This document shows positions 1 to 9,600 of a DNA stretch of 64,000 nt, piece after piece. The stretch's first letter is position 1. Every line of letters starts with the position of its first letter. Below the pieces are notes generated by a model that saw nothing but the letters and a program-made list of their open reading frames with translations, had not been told where the DNA came from and ran no database searches. Source of the DNA: Janibacter melonis (lineage in GTDB: Bacteria; Actinomycetota; Actinomycetes; Actinomycetales; Dermatophilaceae); contig NZ_JAJBZM010000002.1 of NCBI RefSeq assembly GCF_020567375.1, positions 455,036-519,035 of the forward strand, given 5' to 3'. Made by a program: the position numbers and the translations under genes.

Positions 1-1764
1 CGACACGTAGTTGTACCGGTCGCCGGAGTAGATGCGCACGCCGGCCTCGGCGCTGCGGTCGAGGATGTCGGAGTCGACGGCGCGGGGGATGTCGGAGAAG
101 CGCACGTCGCGCACGACGTCGCCGGCGAAGAGCATCGACCCACCCTGGATGCGGCGCTCGTAGCGGTGCTCGGAGTCGGGGTAGCGCAGGACGACGGCGC
201 CGGTGGAGCGCAGCCACACGTAGTGCGCCCACTTCCCGACGACCCCGGCGTCGGTGTACGCGAAGGTCGCGAGCAGATCCGAGAGGTAGCCCGGGCCGTA
301 GATGTTGTCGTCGTCCATCTTCGCGACGTACTGGCCGATCGCGGCGTCGACGCCGAGATTCATGCACGCGCCGAGCGTGAGACCGGCGTCGGCGTGCACG
401 AGGGTGAGGTGCTCGACCCCGGCGTGCTGCGCGCGGCGACGCAGGTCCTCGTCGTCGGTGTCGAGGCCGTGGAGCACGAGGACGAGCTCGAGCGCCTCGT
501 GGCGCTGACGGCCCAGGTTGGCGAAGACGTTGTCGAGCTCGTGGGTGCGGTTGGTCGGCACGACGGCGGAGATCGTCGGCACCGTGAGCGGCGTCGCTCG
601 GTCGGGCAGCACGGCCTGGGTGATCGCCCGGGCGCGGTGCGCCGCGGTGTGCCCCTGGAGCACGGCGCGCTGGAGGAGGAGGCCCTCGCGGGAGACGAGC
701 TCCTCCTGGTGGATCCGGGCGACGACCTCGCTGCGCAGGGCCTTCTCGTCCTCGACGCGGGGGACGAGCGCTGCGATCTCGGGCGGGGCGGCGCTCGTGA
801 GGGAGGTGAGACCGACGACGGGGGTGCGGGCGGTCGCCGCGGCCACGGTGGTCCACGCCGAGCCGGGGGCGCCGTCGCCGAGGTCGACGAGGACGCGCGC
901 GTCGGCGAGGACTCCGGCCTCCGCGGCCCACGGGCCGTGGGCGACCTGGCGCTCGGCGAGGGTCGGCGGGAGGGTGACCGAGGCGGACTTGCCGGACAGC
1001 CGCACGAGGGCGGCCTGGCTCGGGGCGAGCGGGGCGATGCCGCGAGCGACCTCGCGCAGCGCGGTGTCGTCACCGAGGCGGCCGAAGCCGTCGACGACGA
1101 GCAGGGCCCCGCCGCGACGGGTCGTCGTCTCGTCGTCGCGGGCGAGCCCGGACTGGCGCGGCTGACCGGCGGCGGGCCACAGCTGGGCGGCGGTCCCGGC
1201 GCCCTCGAGGGCGGAGACGGTGGCCTCGTCGACCCCGCCGACGACGTCGGCCGCGACGAGCAGCTCGGTCGGGGGGACGGCCCGGTCGGTGACCCACAGG
1301 GCGATCCGCGCGCCCGCGTCACGGGCGGCCGACAGGGCGGTGACGAGCTCGTCGACCGCACCGGTCCACCCGGTGACGGCGCCGGCGCAGTGCTCGACGA
1401 GGACGAGGTCGGGGGCGGTGCCCTCGAGCGTCGCCCGCCAGCCGTGCCGGTCGAAGGGGTGCTGGCGCCACTCGGGCGCGAGGAGCTCGGCCAGACGCGG
1501 GCTGACCGCGGCGGTGACGTCGAGGTCGAGGGGGGCGAAGGGGGAGTACGGCGCCCCGACGGAGGTGACCGGTCGCCCTTCGACGACCCGGTGCGGACCG
1601 CTCGGGCGGGCTGGCTTGGGCGCCGGTGCCGGGGTCGCGGGCTGCGCGGGGGCCGGCGCTGCGGCGCGGGGGTCGGCTGCGGGCGCCGCGGCCGACGCCA
1701 GCGTGGTGGCGCTGCGGGCGACGGCTCGGCGCAGCTTGGTCACGGCGGAGTCCCTGGTGCTCAC
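1..1764 (-). CDS. Family 2 glycosyltransferase (partial, C-terminus off window)
   Basis: Read from a GTG at 1764; 588 residues are visible and the frame stays open to position 1, so the C-terminus is missing. The GT-A core begins near residue 395 (VPTISAVVPTNR) and has an Asp-rich sugar-nucleotide/metal site near residue 482 (KMDDDNIYGPG), the DXD-type motif of GT2 enzymes. Residues about 15-45 are Ala/Pro rich. The roughly 350 residues before the GT core match no family I recognise; they may be a second, GT-like or scaffold domain. The substrate cannot be told; a cell-envelope polysaccharide is the usual role of such proteins. Fold assignment is firm, function is not. Confidence 0.8.
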   Translation of the reverse strand, partial: MSTRDSAVTKLRRAVARSATTLASAAAPAADPRAAAPAPAQPATPAPAPKPARPSGPHRVVEGRPVTSVGAPYSPFAPLDLDVTAAVSPRLAELLAPEWRQHPFDRHGWRATLEGTAPDLVLVEHCAGAVTGWTGAVDELVTALSAARDAGARIALWVTDRAVPPTELLVAADVVGGVDEATVSALEGAGTAAQLWPAAGQPRQSGLARDDETTTRRGGALLVVDGFGRLGDDTALREVARGIAPLAPSQAALVRLSGKSASVTLPPTLAERQVAHGPWAAEAGVLADARVLVDLGDGAPGSAWTTVAAATARTPVVGLTSLTSAAPPEIAALVPRVEDEKALRSEVVARIHQEELVSREGLLLQRAVLQGHTAAHRARAITQAVLPDRATPLTVPTISAVVPTNRTHELDNVFANLGRQRHEALELVLVLHGLDTDDEDLRRRAQHAGVEHLTLVHADAGLTLGACMNLGVDAAIGQYVAKMDDDNIYGPGYLSDLLATFAYTDAGVVGKWAHYVWLRSTGAVVLRYPDSEHRYERRIQGGSMLFAGDVVRDVRFSDIPRAVDSDILDRSAEAGVRIYSGDRYNYVS

Positions 1765-1831
1765 GGGCACACATCCTCGCACCCCGCGTGGCGCGCGCCA
1801 CTCTGGCGCACCGCGCCGGGCACAGCGCAGG

Positions 1832-2734
1832 TCACCAGTCGACGCCCTGGCACTGCCGAGAGCCCCGGGTCTCGACCTGCAGGGTGGCGTGCGCGATGCC
1901 GAAGCGCTCGCGCAGCACGGCGCTCGCTGCGACGAGGACGCCGTCCGCGTCGTCGTCGGCGACGAGGTGCGCCGTAGCGACGTCCATGCCCGAGGTGAGG
2001 GTCCACACGTGGAGGTCGTGGACCTCGGCGACCCCGTCGACGGACTCGAGCGCGCGGGTCATGTCGTCCGGCACGACCCCTGCCGGGGCGTGCTGCCCGA
2101 GGACGGCGAGCACCTCTCGACCGAGGTGGAGCGCGCGGACGAGGACGAAGACGCCGATCGCGAGGGCGACGACGGTGTCCCAGACCGCCGAGCCCGTCGT
2201 CATGACGAGCAGCGCTGCGACGATGACGCCGACCGAGCCGACGGTGTCGGCGACGACCTCGAGGTAGGCGCCCTTGACGTTGAGGCTCTCCCCGGCCCCG
2301 CCGCGCAGGAGGAGCAGGGCGACGACGTTGACGGCCAGGCCGAGCCCGCCGACGACGAGCATCGCCGTCGAGCCCACCTCGGGGGCCGAGCCGATCCGGC
2401 TCAGTGCCTCGACGACGACGTAGACCGAGACCCCGATCATCATGAGGACCGCGAAGCCGGAGGCGAAGATCTCGGCACGGTAAGAGCCGAAGGTGCGCCG
2501 CCCGGTCGTGTCAGGACGCGTCGCGACCCAGGTGGCGACGAGCGCCGCCCCGAGCGTCACGACGTCGGCGGCCATGTGGCCGGCGTCGGAGAGCAGCGCG
2601 AGCGAGCCCGAGACCAGACCCGCGGCGAGCTCGACCCCGAAGAAGGAGCCCACGAGCACGAAGGCGACGAGCAGGCGCCACCGGTGCCGTCCGCCGGCGT
2701 GCCCTGCCGCGCCGTGCGAGTGCCCGCCGCTCAT
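1832..2734 (-). CDS. CDF-family metal cation efflux protein
   Basis: 300 residues with about six membrane segments and a C-terminal cytoplasmic domain, the usual cation diffusion facilitator layout for zinc/cadmium/cobalt export by proton antiport. The His-rich N-terminus (HSHGAAGHAGGRH) fits metal binding. The TM2 motif is intact (H53, D57 in SDAGHMAADV). In TM5 the usual HxxxD reads E159-D163 (EVVADTVGS), so a Glu replaces the His that helps set zinc/cadmium selectivity in ZitB/CzcD-type proteins. The start overlaps the stop of the upstream ArsR gene (ATGA), so the two are co-translated and the exporter is probably induced by the metal that ArsR senses. Confidence 0.9.
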   Translation of the reverse strand: MSGGHSHGAAGHAGGRHRWRLLVAFVLVGSFFGVELAAGLVSGSLALLSDAGHMAADVVTLGAALVATWVATRPDTTGRRTFGSYRAEIFASGFAVLMMIGVSVYVVVEALSRIGSAPEVGSTAMLVVGGLGLAVNVVALLLLRGGAGESLNVKGAYLEVVADTVGSVGVIVAALLVMTTGSAVWDTVVALAIGVFVLVRALHLGREVLAVLGQHAPAGVVPDDMTRALESVDGVAEVHDLHVWTLTSGMDVATAHLVADDDADGVLVAASAVLRERFGIAHATLQVETRGSRQCQGVDW

Positions 2735-3135
2735 CGGCGCGGCCGGGTCGGGGCGTCGTCGGGCGCGGCGGTGTGGACGACGTGCTCGCGGGTGACGTCG
2801 AGGAGCATCCGCACGTGCCCGTCGGAGAGCCGGTAGTAGACGTTGCGACCCTCGCGCCGTCCGGTGACGACCCCGGAGGCCCGCAGCATCCGCAGCGACT
2901 GGCTCACCGTCGACTCGGCGGTGCCGGTCGACGCGGCGAGGTCGCAGACGCAGAGCTCGCCGGCCTCGAGGAGGGCGTAGAGCAGCCGGGCTCGCGTCGG
3001 GTCACCGAGCAGCCGGAAGACACCGGTGACGGTCGCGAGCTCGTCGGGGTCGGGCGCCGCGGCGAGCACGAGCGCGACCTTGTCGGGGTGGACGCCCTCG
3101 ACGGCGCACCCGTCGAGCGAGGAGACCGGGCGCAT
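2731..3135 (-). CDS. ArsR/SmtB-family metal-responsive repressor
   Basis: 134-residue winged-helix regulator. The ATG at 3135 is chosen over upstream ATG codons because GGAGGG (3140-3145) sits 4 nt before it and the likely operator lies just upstream rather than inside the gene. Residues 60-66 read ELCVCDL with C62 and C64, the alpha-3 metal-binding motif of ArsR/CadC/CmtR sensors. The helix-turn-helix (STVSQSLRMLRASGVV) and wing (GRREGRNVYYRL) follow. It overlaps the CDF exporter by 4 nt. In the family the apo-repressor binds its own promoter and releases on metal binding; which metal is not readable here. Confidence 0.9.
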   Translation of the reverse strand: MRPVSSLDGCAVEGVHPDKVALVLAAAPDPDELATVTGVFRLLGDPTRARLLYALLEAGELCVCDLAASTGTAESTVSQSLRMLRASGVVTGRREGRNVYYRLSDGHVRMLLDVTREHVVHTAAPDDAPTRPRR

Positions 3136-3147
3136 GAGCCCTCCATG

Positions 3148-3165
3148 TCTGAGCGGATGATCAGA
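3148..3165. promoter_or_regulatory. Candidate ArsR operator
   Basis: Imperfect inverted repeat TCTGA-N8-TCAGA centred about 20 nt upstream of the chosen arsR start. Spacing and half-sites resemble SmtB/ArsR 12-2-12 operators. Its position before the ATG at 3135 supports that start. Confidence 0.45.
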
Positions 3166-3246
3166 TGTCATCGTCGACGAGGGTCGTCCGGGAGTCAAGC
3201 CGCCCTGGTGCGGTCGGTGTCGGGAGGGCGGCGGGTCGGTGCCCGG

Positions 3247-4110
3247 TCAGCGGCGCCTGGTGAGGGCATCCAGCACCGCGTCGAGATCGGTCGCGCTCGC
3301 GGCCTCCTCGGGGGTCGCGGCGCCCGCCGCGCTCGCGTCCGCTCGTTCGAAGACCTCCGCGACGGCCTCGTACAGCTCTGCGCCGGCACCGGCCGCCGCC
3401 TGGGTGCTCGCGATCTCGCGCATCTCGGCGGGGAAGCGGTCGGACTTCGAGGCGGCGACGGCCAGGTCGCGGGCGAGGTGCGCGGTGAGCTCGGGGGCGC
3501 CCGTCGAGAGGTCCGCGACGACCGCGTCGAGCACCCCGTGGTGGCGTGCGGTGAGCAGGGACTGCAGGAGCAGGGCCTTCGTGCCCTTGTAGATCGCCGC
3601 GGTGCTCATCTTCGTCGCCGAGGCGGCACCGACCTCGTTGCCGACGACCACCGCGCGCAGGCCGGGTGCGGCGAGATCGGCGAAGGGGGAGCAGCTCGCC
3701 CCGGAGAGGAGGAGCGCGGTGTCGCCGTCCGGCCTCGGCGGCGGGCCGCTGATCGCGCCGTCGACGACGACGCACCCCACGTCGTCCAGGACGGACGCGA
3801 CCTGCGCCATGGTCACCGGGGAGATCGCGTTGAGGTCGGCGACGACGGGGGTGCTCCCGGTGCGCCGGACCGCGGCCGCGATCTGCTTCGCCTGGGTCAC
3901 CGCGTGCGCCGGGGGCACGACGCTGACGACCGCGTCGCTCGCCCGGACGACCTCCTCCAGCGAGCCGAGGGCGGTGAGGTCGCCGGCGAGAGCACGCGTG
4001 CGTGCGCTGCGTCCGTCGAGGCTCGTGACGACCTCGACCCCCGCCGAGCGCCAGGCGCGTGCGAGCGCGCTGCCCATCGCGCCGGGCCAGAGGATGCCGA
4101 TGGTCGTCAT
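3247..4110 (-). CDS. NAD(P)-binding oxidoreductase with DUF1932 domain
   Basis: 287 residues. The N-terminus has a beta-hydroxyacid-dehydrogenase-like dinucleotide motif (GILWPGAMGSALA, residues 4-16) and the C-terminal part (about 190-260) fits DUF1932, the helical domain of 6-phosphogluconate-dehydrogenase-like enzymes. Substrate unknown. A -10-like CAGGAT ends 6 nt before the ATG at 4110, so the mRNA may be leaderless. It is a single gene on the minus strand between the arsR-CDF pair and the DUF222 gene. Family placement is confident, reaction is not. Confidence 0.8.
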   Translation of the reverse strand: MTTIGILWPGAMGSALARAWRSAGVEVVTSLDGRSARTRALAGDLTALGSLEEVVRASDAVVSVVPPAHAVTQAKQIAAAVRRTGSTPVVADLNAISPVTMAQVASVLDDVGCVVVDGAISGPPPRPDGDTALLLSGASCSPFADLAAPGLRAVVVGNEVGAASATKMSTAAIYKGTKALLLQSLLTARHHGVLDAVVADLSTGAPELTAHLARDLAVAASKSDRFPAEMREIASTQAAAGAGAELYEAVAEVFERADASAAGAATPEEAASATDLDAVLDALTRRR

Positions 4111-4184
4111 GACCCGATCCTGCCAGCGCCCGTGGCGGGCGAGCCGTCACCGCGGTCTCGGTCCACGGCGGCGCGGGGTCGTCC

Positions 4185-5636
4185 TCAGCCGGCGCGGGGG
4201 AGGATCGTCAGGGCGTGGTCGTAGGAGCCGGGGGTGAGGTCCCAGACGACGTGTGGTGGCCCGTTGTCGGGGGGCTCGGTGTCGAGGTGTCCGTGGAGGC
4301 GGCGGGTGTGGACGAGGGTGTGGTGGCGGGCGCAGAGCAGGGCGGCGTTGCTGAGGTCGGTGGGTCCGCCGTCGGCCCAGTGGATGAGGTGGTGGGCGTC
4401 GGTCCACCGGGCGGGGGCGGTGCATCCGGGGTAGGTGCAGCCGCCGTCGCGCAGCCACAGCTGGCGGGTCGTGGCGGGGGTGAAGAGCCGGACGGCGGTG
4501 CCGTGGTCGAGGACCTGGCTGCGGCTGCCCAGCACGACGGGGATGACCTCGGCGTCGCAGGCCAGGCGGCGCACGGTGCCGGGGGCGAGGAGGGTGCCGG
4601 TGTCCAGGCCGCCGAGGGTGCGCGCCGCGCCGGTCTGCGTGCGCAGGTCTTGCAGGCTCATGGTGAGCAGCAGGGTGGCCTTGGCTCCGCGTCCGGCCCT
4701 GGTGTCCATGCCTGCCACCGCGGTGCGCACCACCTCGACGAGGGCGTCGGCGCGGCGCTGGTCGCTGGTGCGCAGGTCGGGCTCGCGGGCGCCGGTGTCG
4801 GGGTCGTGGGCGGGTGCTGGGGCGGACAGGGCCTCGATGGCGGCCTCGAGGACGGCGGCGCCCTCGGGGTCGAGGACGAGGCGGTACTCGTGCAGCCCGT
4901 CGTCGACGACGGGCCGGGACAGTGCCCGGGCTCGGCGCAGCCGGTCCTGCTCGGTGTCGAGCTCGCCGGGGATCCCGTGGCGGGCGAGGAGCTCGGGGCG
5001 CACGGATCGCACCCCGGGGGAGCCGTGCAGGTGGCCCATCTCGATCATCGCGGTCAGGACGCTGTCGCGGGCTCCGTCGACGAGGCGGGACTCGATCCGG
5101 GAGATCTCGGTGATGACGGTGCGCGCGACGGGCAGGGTCACGGTGCCGTCCTCGACCGCGTCGCGCAGCAGGGTGTTGGCGGGTCGGGACAGGTCGAGCA
5201 CGGCCTGGGCGATGGTGCCGCACCCACCTTGGCGGGTGCTCGTGGCGTGCTGGCGGACCCAGGCGGGCAGGGACGGGGCGTCTGACTGGGCGACCTCACC
5301 ACGCTCGTGGGCTTGCGCGGTGACGACGTAGCGCCCAGCGGCGGCCAGGGTGGTCAGCTCGTCCAGGACGGTCATGACCTCCATGAGCTCGGGTCCGTTG
5401 GCCTGGTGGATCGCGCTGCTCAAGCCGCGCAGGGCCCGCACCGCGGCGTCGAGCGCGTCGCGGCGCTCGGCCCAGGGGATCGGGTCGTCGGGCGCGGTGC
5501 CGGCGCCAGTGGCGGTCGCCTGTCGGATCGGGACGCCGGGAGCCGGACCAGCACAGGCCCAGCCGCCCGCGGCGCTGCCCGTGGGCACGGACCACACACC
5601 CCTGACGGGGGTGGTCGGAGCGGGCGTCGGTGCCAT
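4185..5636 (-). CDS. DUF222 / HNH endonuclease domain protein (13E12-repeat type)
   Basis: 483 residues. The bulk is the actinobacterial DUF222 domain; the C-terminus carries an HNH nuclease module (CTYPGCTAPARWTDAHHLIHW, then N and LLCARHHTLVHTRRL) with the Cys pair that holds the zinc in many members. Such proteins occur in many copies in actinobacterial genomes, and their role (mobile DNA, restriction-like or repair) is not settled. A TAGCGT box (complement of 5643-5648) ends 6 nt before the ATG at 5636, consistent with a leaderless transcript. No flanking direct repeats or att-like sites were seen. Confidence 0.9.
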   Translation of the reverse strand: MAPTPAPTTPVRGVWSVPTGSAAGGWACAGPAPGVPIRQATATGAGTAPDDPIPWAERRDALDAAVRALRGLSSAIHQANGPELMEVMTVLDELTTLAAAGRYVVTAQAHERGEVAQSDAPSLPAWVRQHATSTRQGGCGTIAQAVLDLSRPANTLLRDAVEDGTVTLPVARTVITEISRIESRLVDGARDSVLTAMIEMGHLHGSPGVRSVRPELLARHGIPGELDTEQDRLRRARALSRPVVDDGLHEYRLVLDPEGAAVLEAAIEALSAPAPAHDPDTGAREPDLRTSDQRRADALVEVVRTAVAGMDTRAGRGAKATLLLTMSLQDLRTQTGAARTLGGLDTGTLLAPGTVRRLACDAEVIPVVLGSRSQVLDHGTAVRLFTPATTRQLWLRDGGCTYPGCTAPARWTDAHHLIHWADGGPTDLSNAALLCARHHTLVHTRRLHGHLDTEPPDNGPPHVVWDLTPGSYDHALTILPRAG

Positions 5637-5676
5637 GGACCAACGCTAGGGGCGACCACCGACAACGCATCGATTC

Positions 5677-5714
5677 TGATGACGCACCCGAGCCCTGACG
5701 ACGCACCCGAGCCC
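5677..5714. repeat. Two tandem 19-bp units
   Basis: TGATGACGCACCCGAGCCC followed directly by TGACGACGCACCCGAGCCC, one difference. It lies in the 132-bp gap upstream of the DUF222 gene. No function evident. Confidence 0.7.
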
Positions 5715-5768
5715 GACGACATCCCGGGAGCGGATCCTCCCCGGCGAACGGGCGTCCCCCGAGGTGGC

Positions 5769-6326
5769 TCAGCTCTCGTCGAAGGCGGGGTGGTTGCTCG
5801 CGACGTCGCGAGCCGACGCGAGGTGGCCGCCGAGGTACGCGCCGACCCCGGAGACGGTCGCGCCGACGAGGGCGAGCCGGGCCCCGGTGCTGTGCCGGCC
5901 GCTGCGCCGGGCCAGCCACGACCCGGTGTACGCGCCGATCGCCACGGCGTTGGTCGCGGCGTGGACGAGGCCGACCCGCTTGTCGCGCCGCCCGGTCTGC
6001 GACCACTCCGCCCAGCCGGTCCAGGCCGTCGGCCCGACGGCGAGCAGCCCGATGCCCACGAGCGTCTTCGCCGCGGTCGAGGACTCGCGCCCGCCCACGA
6101 GGTCGAGGACGCTCGCCGAGACCCACGGGCCGACGACGAGGTCGGTGAGGATCGGGTGCAGCGCGTGCCCGAGCCACTCGCCCCGCAGCAGCTCGCCCCG
6201 TGCCCCGTTGCCGAAGGCGGCCTGGATGCTCGGCTCGATCGCGTCGACGACCCCGTCGAGACCGGTCGTCTCCTCGAGCCGGCGGGTCCACCGCACGATC
6301 GCGGGGGTGTGCTCCGTGAGGCTCAT
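5769..6326 (-). CDS. DUF2231-type membrane protein
   Basis: 185 residues from the ATG at 6326, which has GAAGGAG 7 nt upstream; the open frame continues further but only through composition-driven sequence. About four hydrophobic segments (LHPILTDLVVGPWVSASVLDL, TLVGIGLLAVGPTAWTGW and two more) fit the DUF2231 family of small integral membrane proteins. An N-terminal amphipathic stretch of about 50 residues precedes the first segment. Function unknown. It stands alone between the DUF222 gene and the tRNA operon terminator. Confidence 0.75.
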   Translation of the reverse strand: MSLTEHTPAIVRWTRRLEETTGLDGVVDAIEPSIQAAFGNGARGELLRGEWLGHALHPILTDLVVGPWVSASVLDLVGGRESSTAAKTLVGIGLLAVGPTAWTGWAEWSQTGRRDKRVGLVHAATNAVAIGAYTGSWLARRSGRHSTGARLALVGATVSGVGAYLGGHLASARDVASNHPAFDES

Positions 6327-6533
6327 CGCTGCTCCTTCGCCCGGGGTGCGGCGCGGACGCGCCGCCCTCACCGTGCCCCGGCCGAAGGGGGTGGCTGCAC
6401 ACCCGTACGGGTGGCCCCCTTCGCCCCGCTCGACCCGGTCGCCCTTCGCCTGCCGCGACGAGGGCGCCCTTCGCACCGCTCGACCCGGCACCCCTTTGCC
6501 CCGGGAGGTCCCCGCCGTCCCCGGAGCACGCGA

Positions 6534-6562
6534 AAGGCGCCACGCGATGTGCGTGGCGCCTT
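6534..6562 (-). terminator. Terminator of tRNA operon
   Basis: Perfect 12-bp stem AAGGCGCCACGC / GCGTGGCGCCTT with a 5-nt loop, 16 nt past the 3' end of tRNA-Phe. No clear U tract, as is common in high-G+C actinobacteria. The rest of the 6327-6533 gap holds only copies of the CCCTTCG-type word. Confidence 0.7.
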
Positions 6563-6578
6563 CGTGAGGTGCGATGTG

Positions 6579-6652
6579 TGGCCAGGGGCGGGGTCGAACC
6601 GCCGACCTTCCGATTTTCAGTCGGACGCTCGTACCAACTGAGCTACCTGGCC
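6579..6652 (-). tRNA. tRNA-Phe (GAA)
   Basis: 74 nt. Acceptor GGCCAGG pairs with CCTGGCC plus discriminator A; D-arm GCTCAGTTGGTACGAGC; anticodon loop CTGAAAA with GAA; T-arm GGCGGTTCGACCCCGCC. CCA is not encoded. Last gene of the Glu-Asp-Phe operon. Confidence 0.97.
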
Positions 6653-6677
6653 GAGTCACGTCCGACGACGTGACGAG

Positions 6678-6751
6678 CGACCCCGACGGGACTCGAACCC
6701 GCGACCTCCGCCGTGACAGGGCGGCGCGCTAACCAACTGCGCTACGGGGCC
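6678..6751 (-). tRNA. tRNA-Asp (GTC)
   Basis: 74 nt. Acceptor GGCCCCG pairs with CGGGGTC (one G-U) plus discriminator G; anticodon loop CTGTCAC with GTC; T-arm CGCGGGTTCGAGTCCCG. Lies 25 nt upstream of tRNA-Phe in the same transcript. Confidence 0.97.
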
Positions 6752-6795
6752 TTGATGGTGCAAGGCCGATGTGCTGCGATCAAACCAGTACTGCG

Positions 6796-6868
6796 TATCC
6801 CCAACGGGATTCGAACCCGTGCTACCGCCGTGAAAGGGCGGGGTCCTAGGCCGCTAGACGATGGGGAC
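6796..6868 (-). tRNA. tRNA-Glu (TTC)
   Basis: 73 nt. Acceptor GTCCCCA pairs with TGGGGAT (terminal G-U) plus discriminator A; anticodon loop CTTTCAC with TTC; T-arm ACGGGTTCGAATCCCGT. First gene of the operon. A 12-mer directly 3' of it recurs in the palindrome at 8064-8097. Confidence 0.97.
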
Positions 6869-6929
6869 CAATCTCTTGGACCCCTCGCCACGCAGCAGGC
6901 AGCGCCCGGATCCGTCGAGGACGTTCAGG

Positions 6930-6959
6930 AGCATACGTGCCGATCGGCGCGGATGCCAA
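6930..6959 (-). promoter_or_regulatory. Promoter of tRNA Glu-Asp-Phe operon
   Basis: On the minus strand TTGGCA (complement of 6954-6959), an 18-nt spacer and TATGCT (complement of 6930-6935) match the primary-sigma consensus well. Transcription would start near 6923, about 55 nt before tRNA-Glu, leaving a leader for processing. Confidence 0.75.
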
Positions 6960-6970
6960 AACGGCCCCGC

Positions 6971-8035
6971 TCACCCTCGTCGGCGGGCCGACCACTCGAG
7001 CAGTCGCTCGACCTCCCACGTCGTGATGATGCGGTCGGCCTCGATGCCCAGGGCTGCCGCCCGTGCGCACCCGTAGGCCTTCATCTCCAGCTGGCCGGGG
7101 GCGTGCGCGTCGGAGTCGATCGCGAAGGTGCAGCCCATCTCGGACGCGAGGATCAGCAGGTCGTCGGGCGGGTCGCAGCGCTCGGGGCGGCTGTTGATCT
7201 CGACGGCGACGTCGTGCTCGAGGCACGCGCGGAAGACGGCCTCGGCGTCGAAGTCGCTCTGCGGTCGGGTGCCTCGACCACCGGTGACGAGGCGCCCGGT
7301 GCAGTGGCCGAGGACGTCGACGCGCGGGTTGGTCACCGCGCCGAGCATCCGCGTGGTCATCGCGCCACCGGGCATGCGCAGCTTGCTGTGGACGCTCGCG
7401 GTGACGACGTCGAGCCGGCCGAGCATCTCCTCGCTCTGGTCGAGAGCGCCGTCGTCGAGGATGTCGACCTCGATGCCCTTGAGCAGGCGGAAGCGGTCGC
7501 CGAGCGCGTCGTTGATCCCGTCGACGAGGGTCAGCTGCTTGGCGAGGCGCTCGGCGCTCAGCCCGTTGGCGATGCGCAGCCGGGGGGAGTGGTCGGTGAG
7601 CACCTGCCACTCCTGGCCGAGCTCGACGGCGGCGAGGACCATCTCCTGGATCGGCGAGCCGCCGTCGGACCAGTCCGAGTGGGTGTGGCAGTCACCGACG
7701 ACCGCCTCGAAGAGCGCGGCGGCGTCGTCGTCGAGCTCGACGAGCGGACCGCCGTGCTCGTCCTGCTGGCGCTCGAGGTAGGCGGGCAGCTCACCGGCGA
7801 CGGCCTGCTCGATGACGCCGGCCGTCGAGGAGCCGATGCCCGGGAGGTCCGTGAGGGTGCCCTGGCGGGCCCGCTCGGCGATCTCGTCCTCCCCGACCTC
7901 GGTGACGACCTTCGCCGCCCCGCGGAAGGCCTCGACCCGTCGGCTGTGCTGCCGGCTCCGCTCGAGGACGAAGGCGGTGCGCCGCAGCGCCTCGTGGGGG
8001 CCGACCCCGGCCTCGAGGGGGCTCAGCGAGTGCAC
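6971..8035 (-). CDS. PHP-domain metal-dependent phosphoesterase
   Basis: 354 residues from a GTG at 8035 preceded by a GAAGGGGGG ribosome site. An N-terminal helix-hairpin-helix (LTDLPGIGSSTAGVI, about residues 60-75) is followed by a PHP domain starting at about 113 with GDCHTHSDWSDGG and ending with a conserved DSDAH. The arrangement resembles the C-terminal half of PolX-type DNA polymerases without the polymerase core; other relatives are histidinol-phosphatase-like. The His/Asp metal ligands look complete, so phosphoesterase activity is likely; a DNA-linked substrate is inference from the HhH. It points into the tRNA operon, same strand, with no obvious terminator between. Confidence 0.8.
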   Translation of the reverse strand: MHSLSPLEAGVGPHEALRRTAFVLERSRQHSRRVEAFRGAAKVVTEVGEDEIAERARQGTLTDLPGIGSSTAGVIEQAVAGELPAYLERQQDEHGGPLVELDDDAAALFEAVVGDCHTHSDWSDGGSPIQEMVLAAVELGQEWQVLTDHSPRLRIANGLSAERLAKQLTLVDGINDALGDRFRLLKGIEVDILDDGALDQSEEMLGRLDVVTASVHSKLRMPGGAMTTRMLGAVTNPRVDVLGHCTGRLVTGGRGTRPQSDFDAEAVFRACLEHDVAVEINSRPERCDPPDDLLILASEMGCTFAIDSDAHAPGQLEMKAYGCARAAALGIEADRIITTWEVERLLEWSARRRG

Positions 8036-8063
8036 GTCGACCCCCCTTCGCCGCCGGCTACCA

Positions 8064-8097
8064 CGCAGTACTGGTCGTCATCGCGACCAGTACTGCG
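8064..8097. repeat. Perfect 14-bp inverted repeat
   Basis: CGCAGTACTGGTCG and its exact complement, 6-nt loop, between the guaB1 stop (8124) and the PHP start (8035). It could terminate guaB1 or act as an operator for the PHP gene. The inner 12-mer CGCAGTACTGGT occurs again on the minus strand directly after tRNA-Glu (6784-6795). Confidence 0.7.
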
Positions 8098-8123
8098 CCG
8101 TAGCACGCGGGGCGGACGGGTGG

Positions 8124-9594
<1,471 letters not shown>

Positions 9595-9600
9595 CGCCCC

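Noticed and set aside
166-1977. 603-codon open frame on plus opposite the glycosyltransferase
   Set aside because: Antisense to a gene with clear GT motifs; repetitive Gly/Arg/Val composition typical of shadow frames in high-G+C DNA.
4215-5285. 356-codon plus-strand frame opposite the DUF222/HNH gene
   Set aside because: Composition-driven antisense frame; the minus strand has the HNH motif.
5307-6641. 444-codon plus-strand frame
   Set aside because: Runs through the DUF2231 gene in antisense, a terminator and into tRNA-Phe.
6784-6868. Integrated element at tRNA-Glu
   Set aside because: No integrase, no direct repeat of the tRNA 3' end and normal gene content around it; only the shared 12-mer is kept as a finding.
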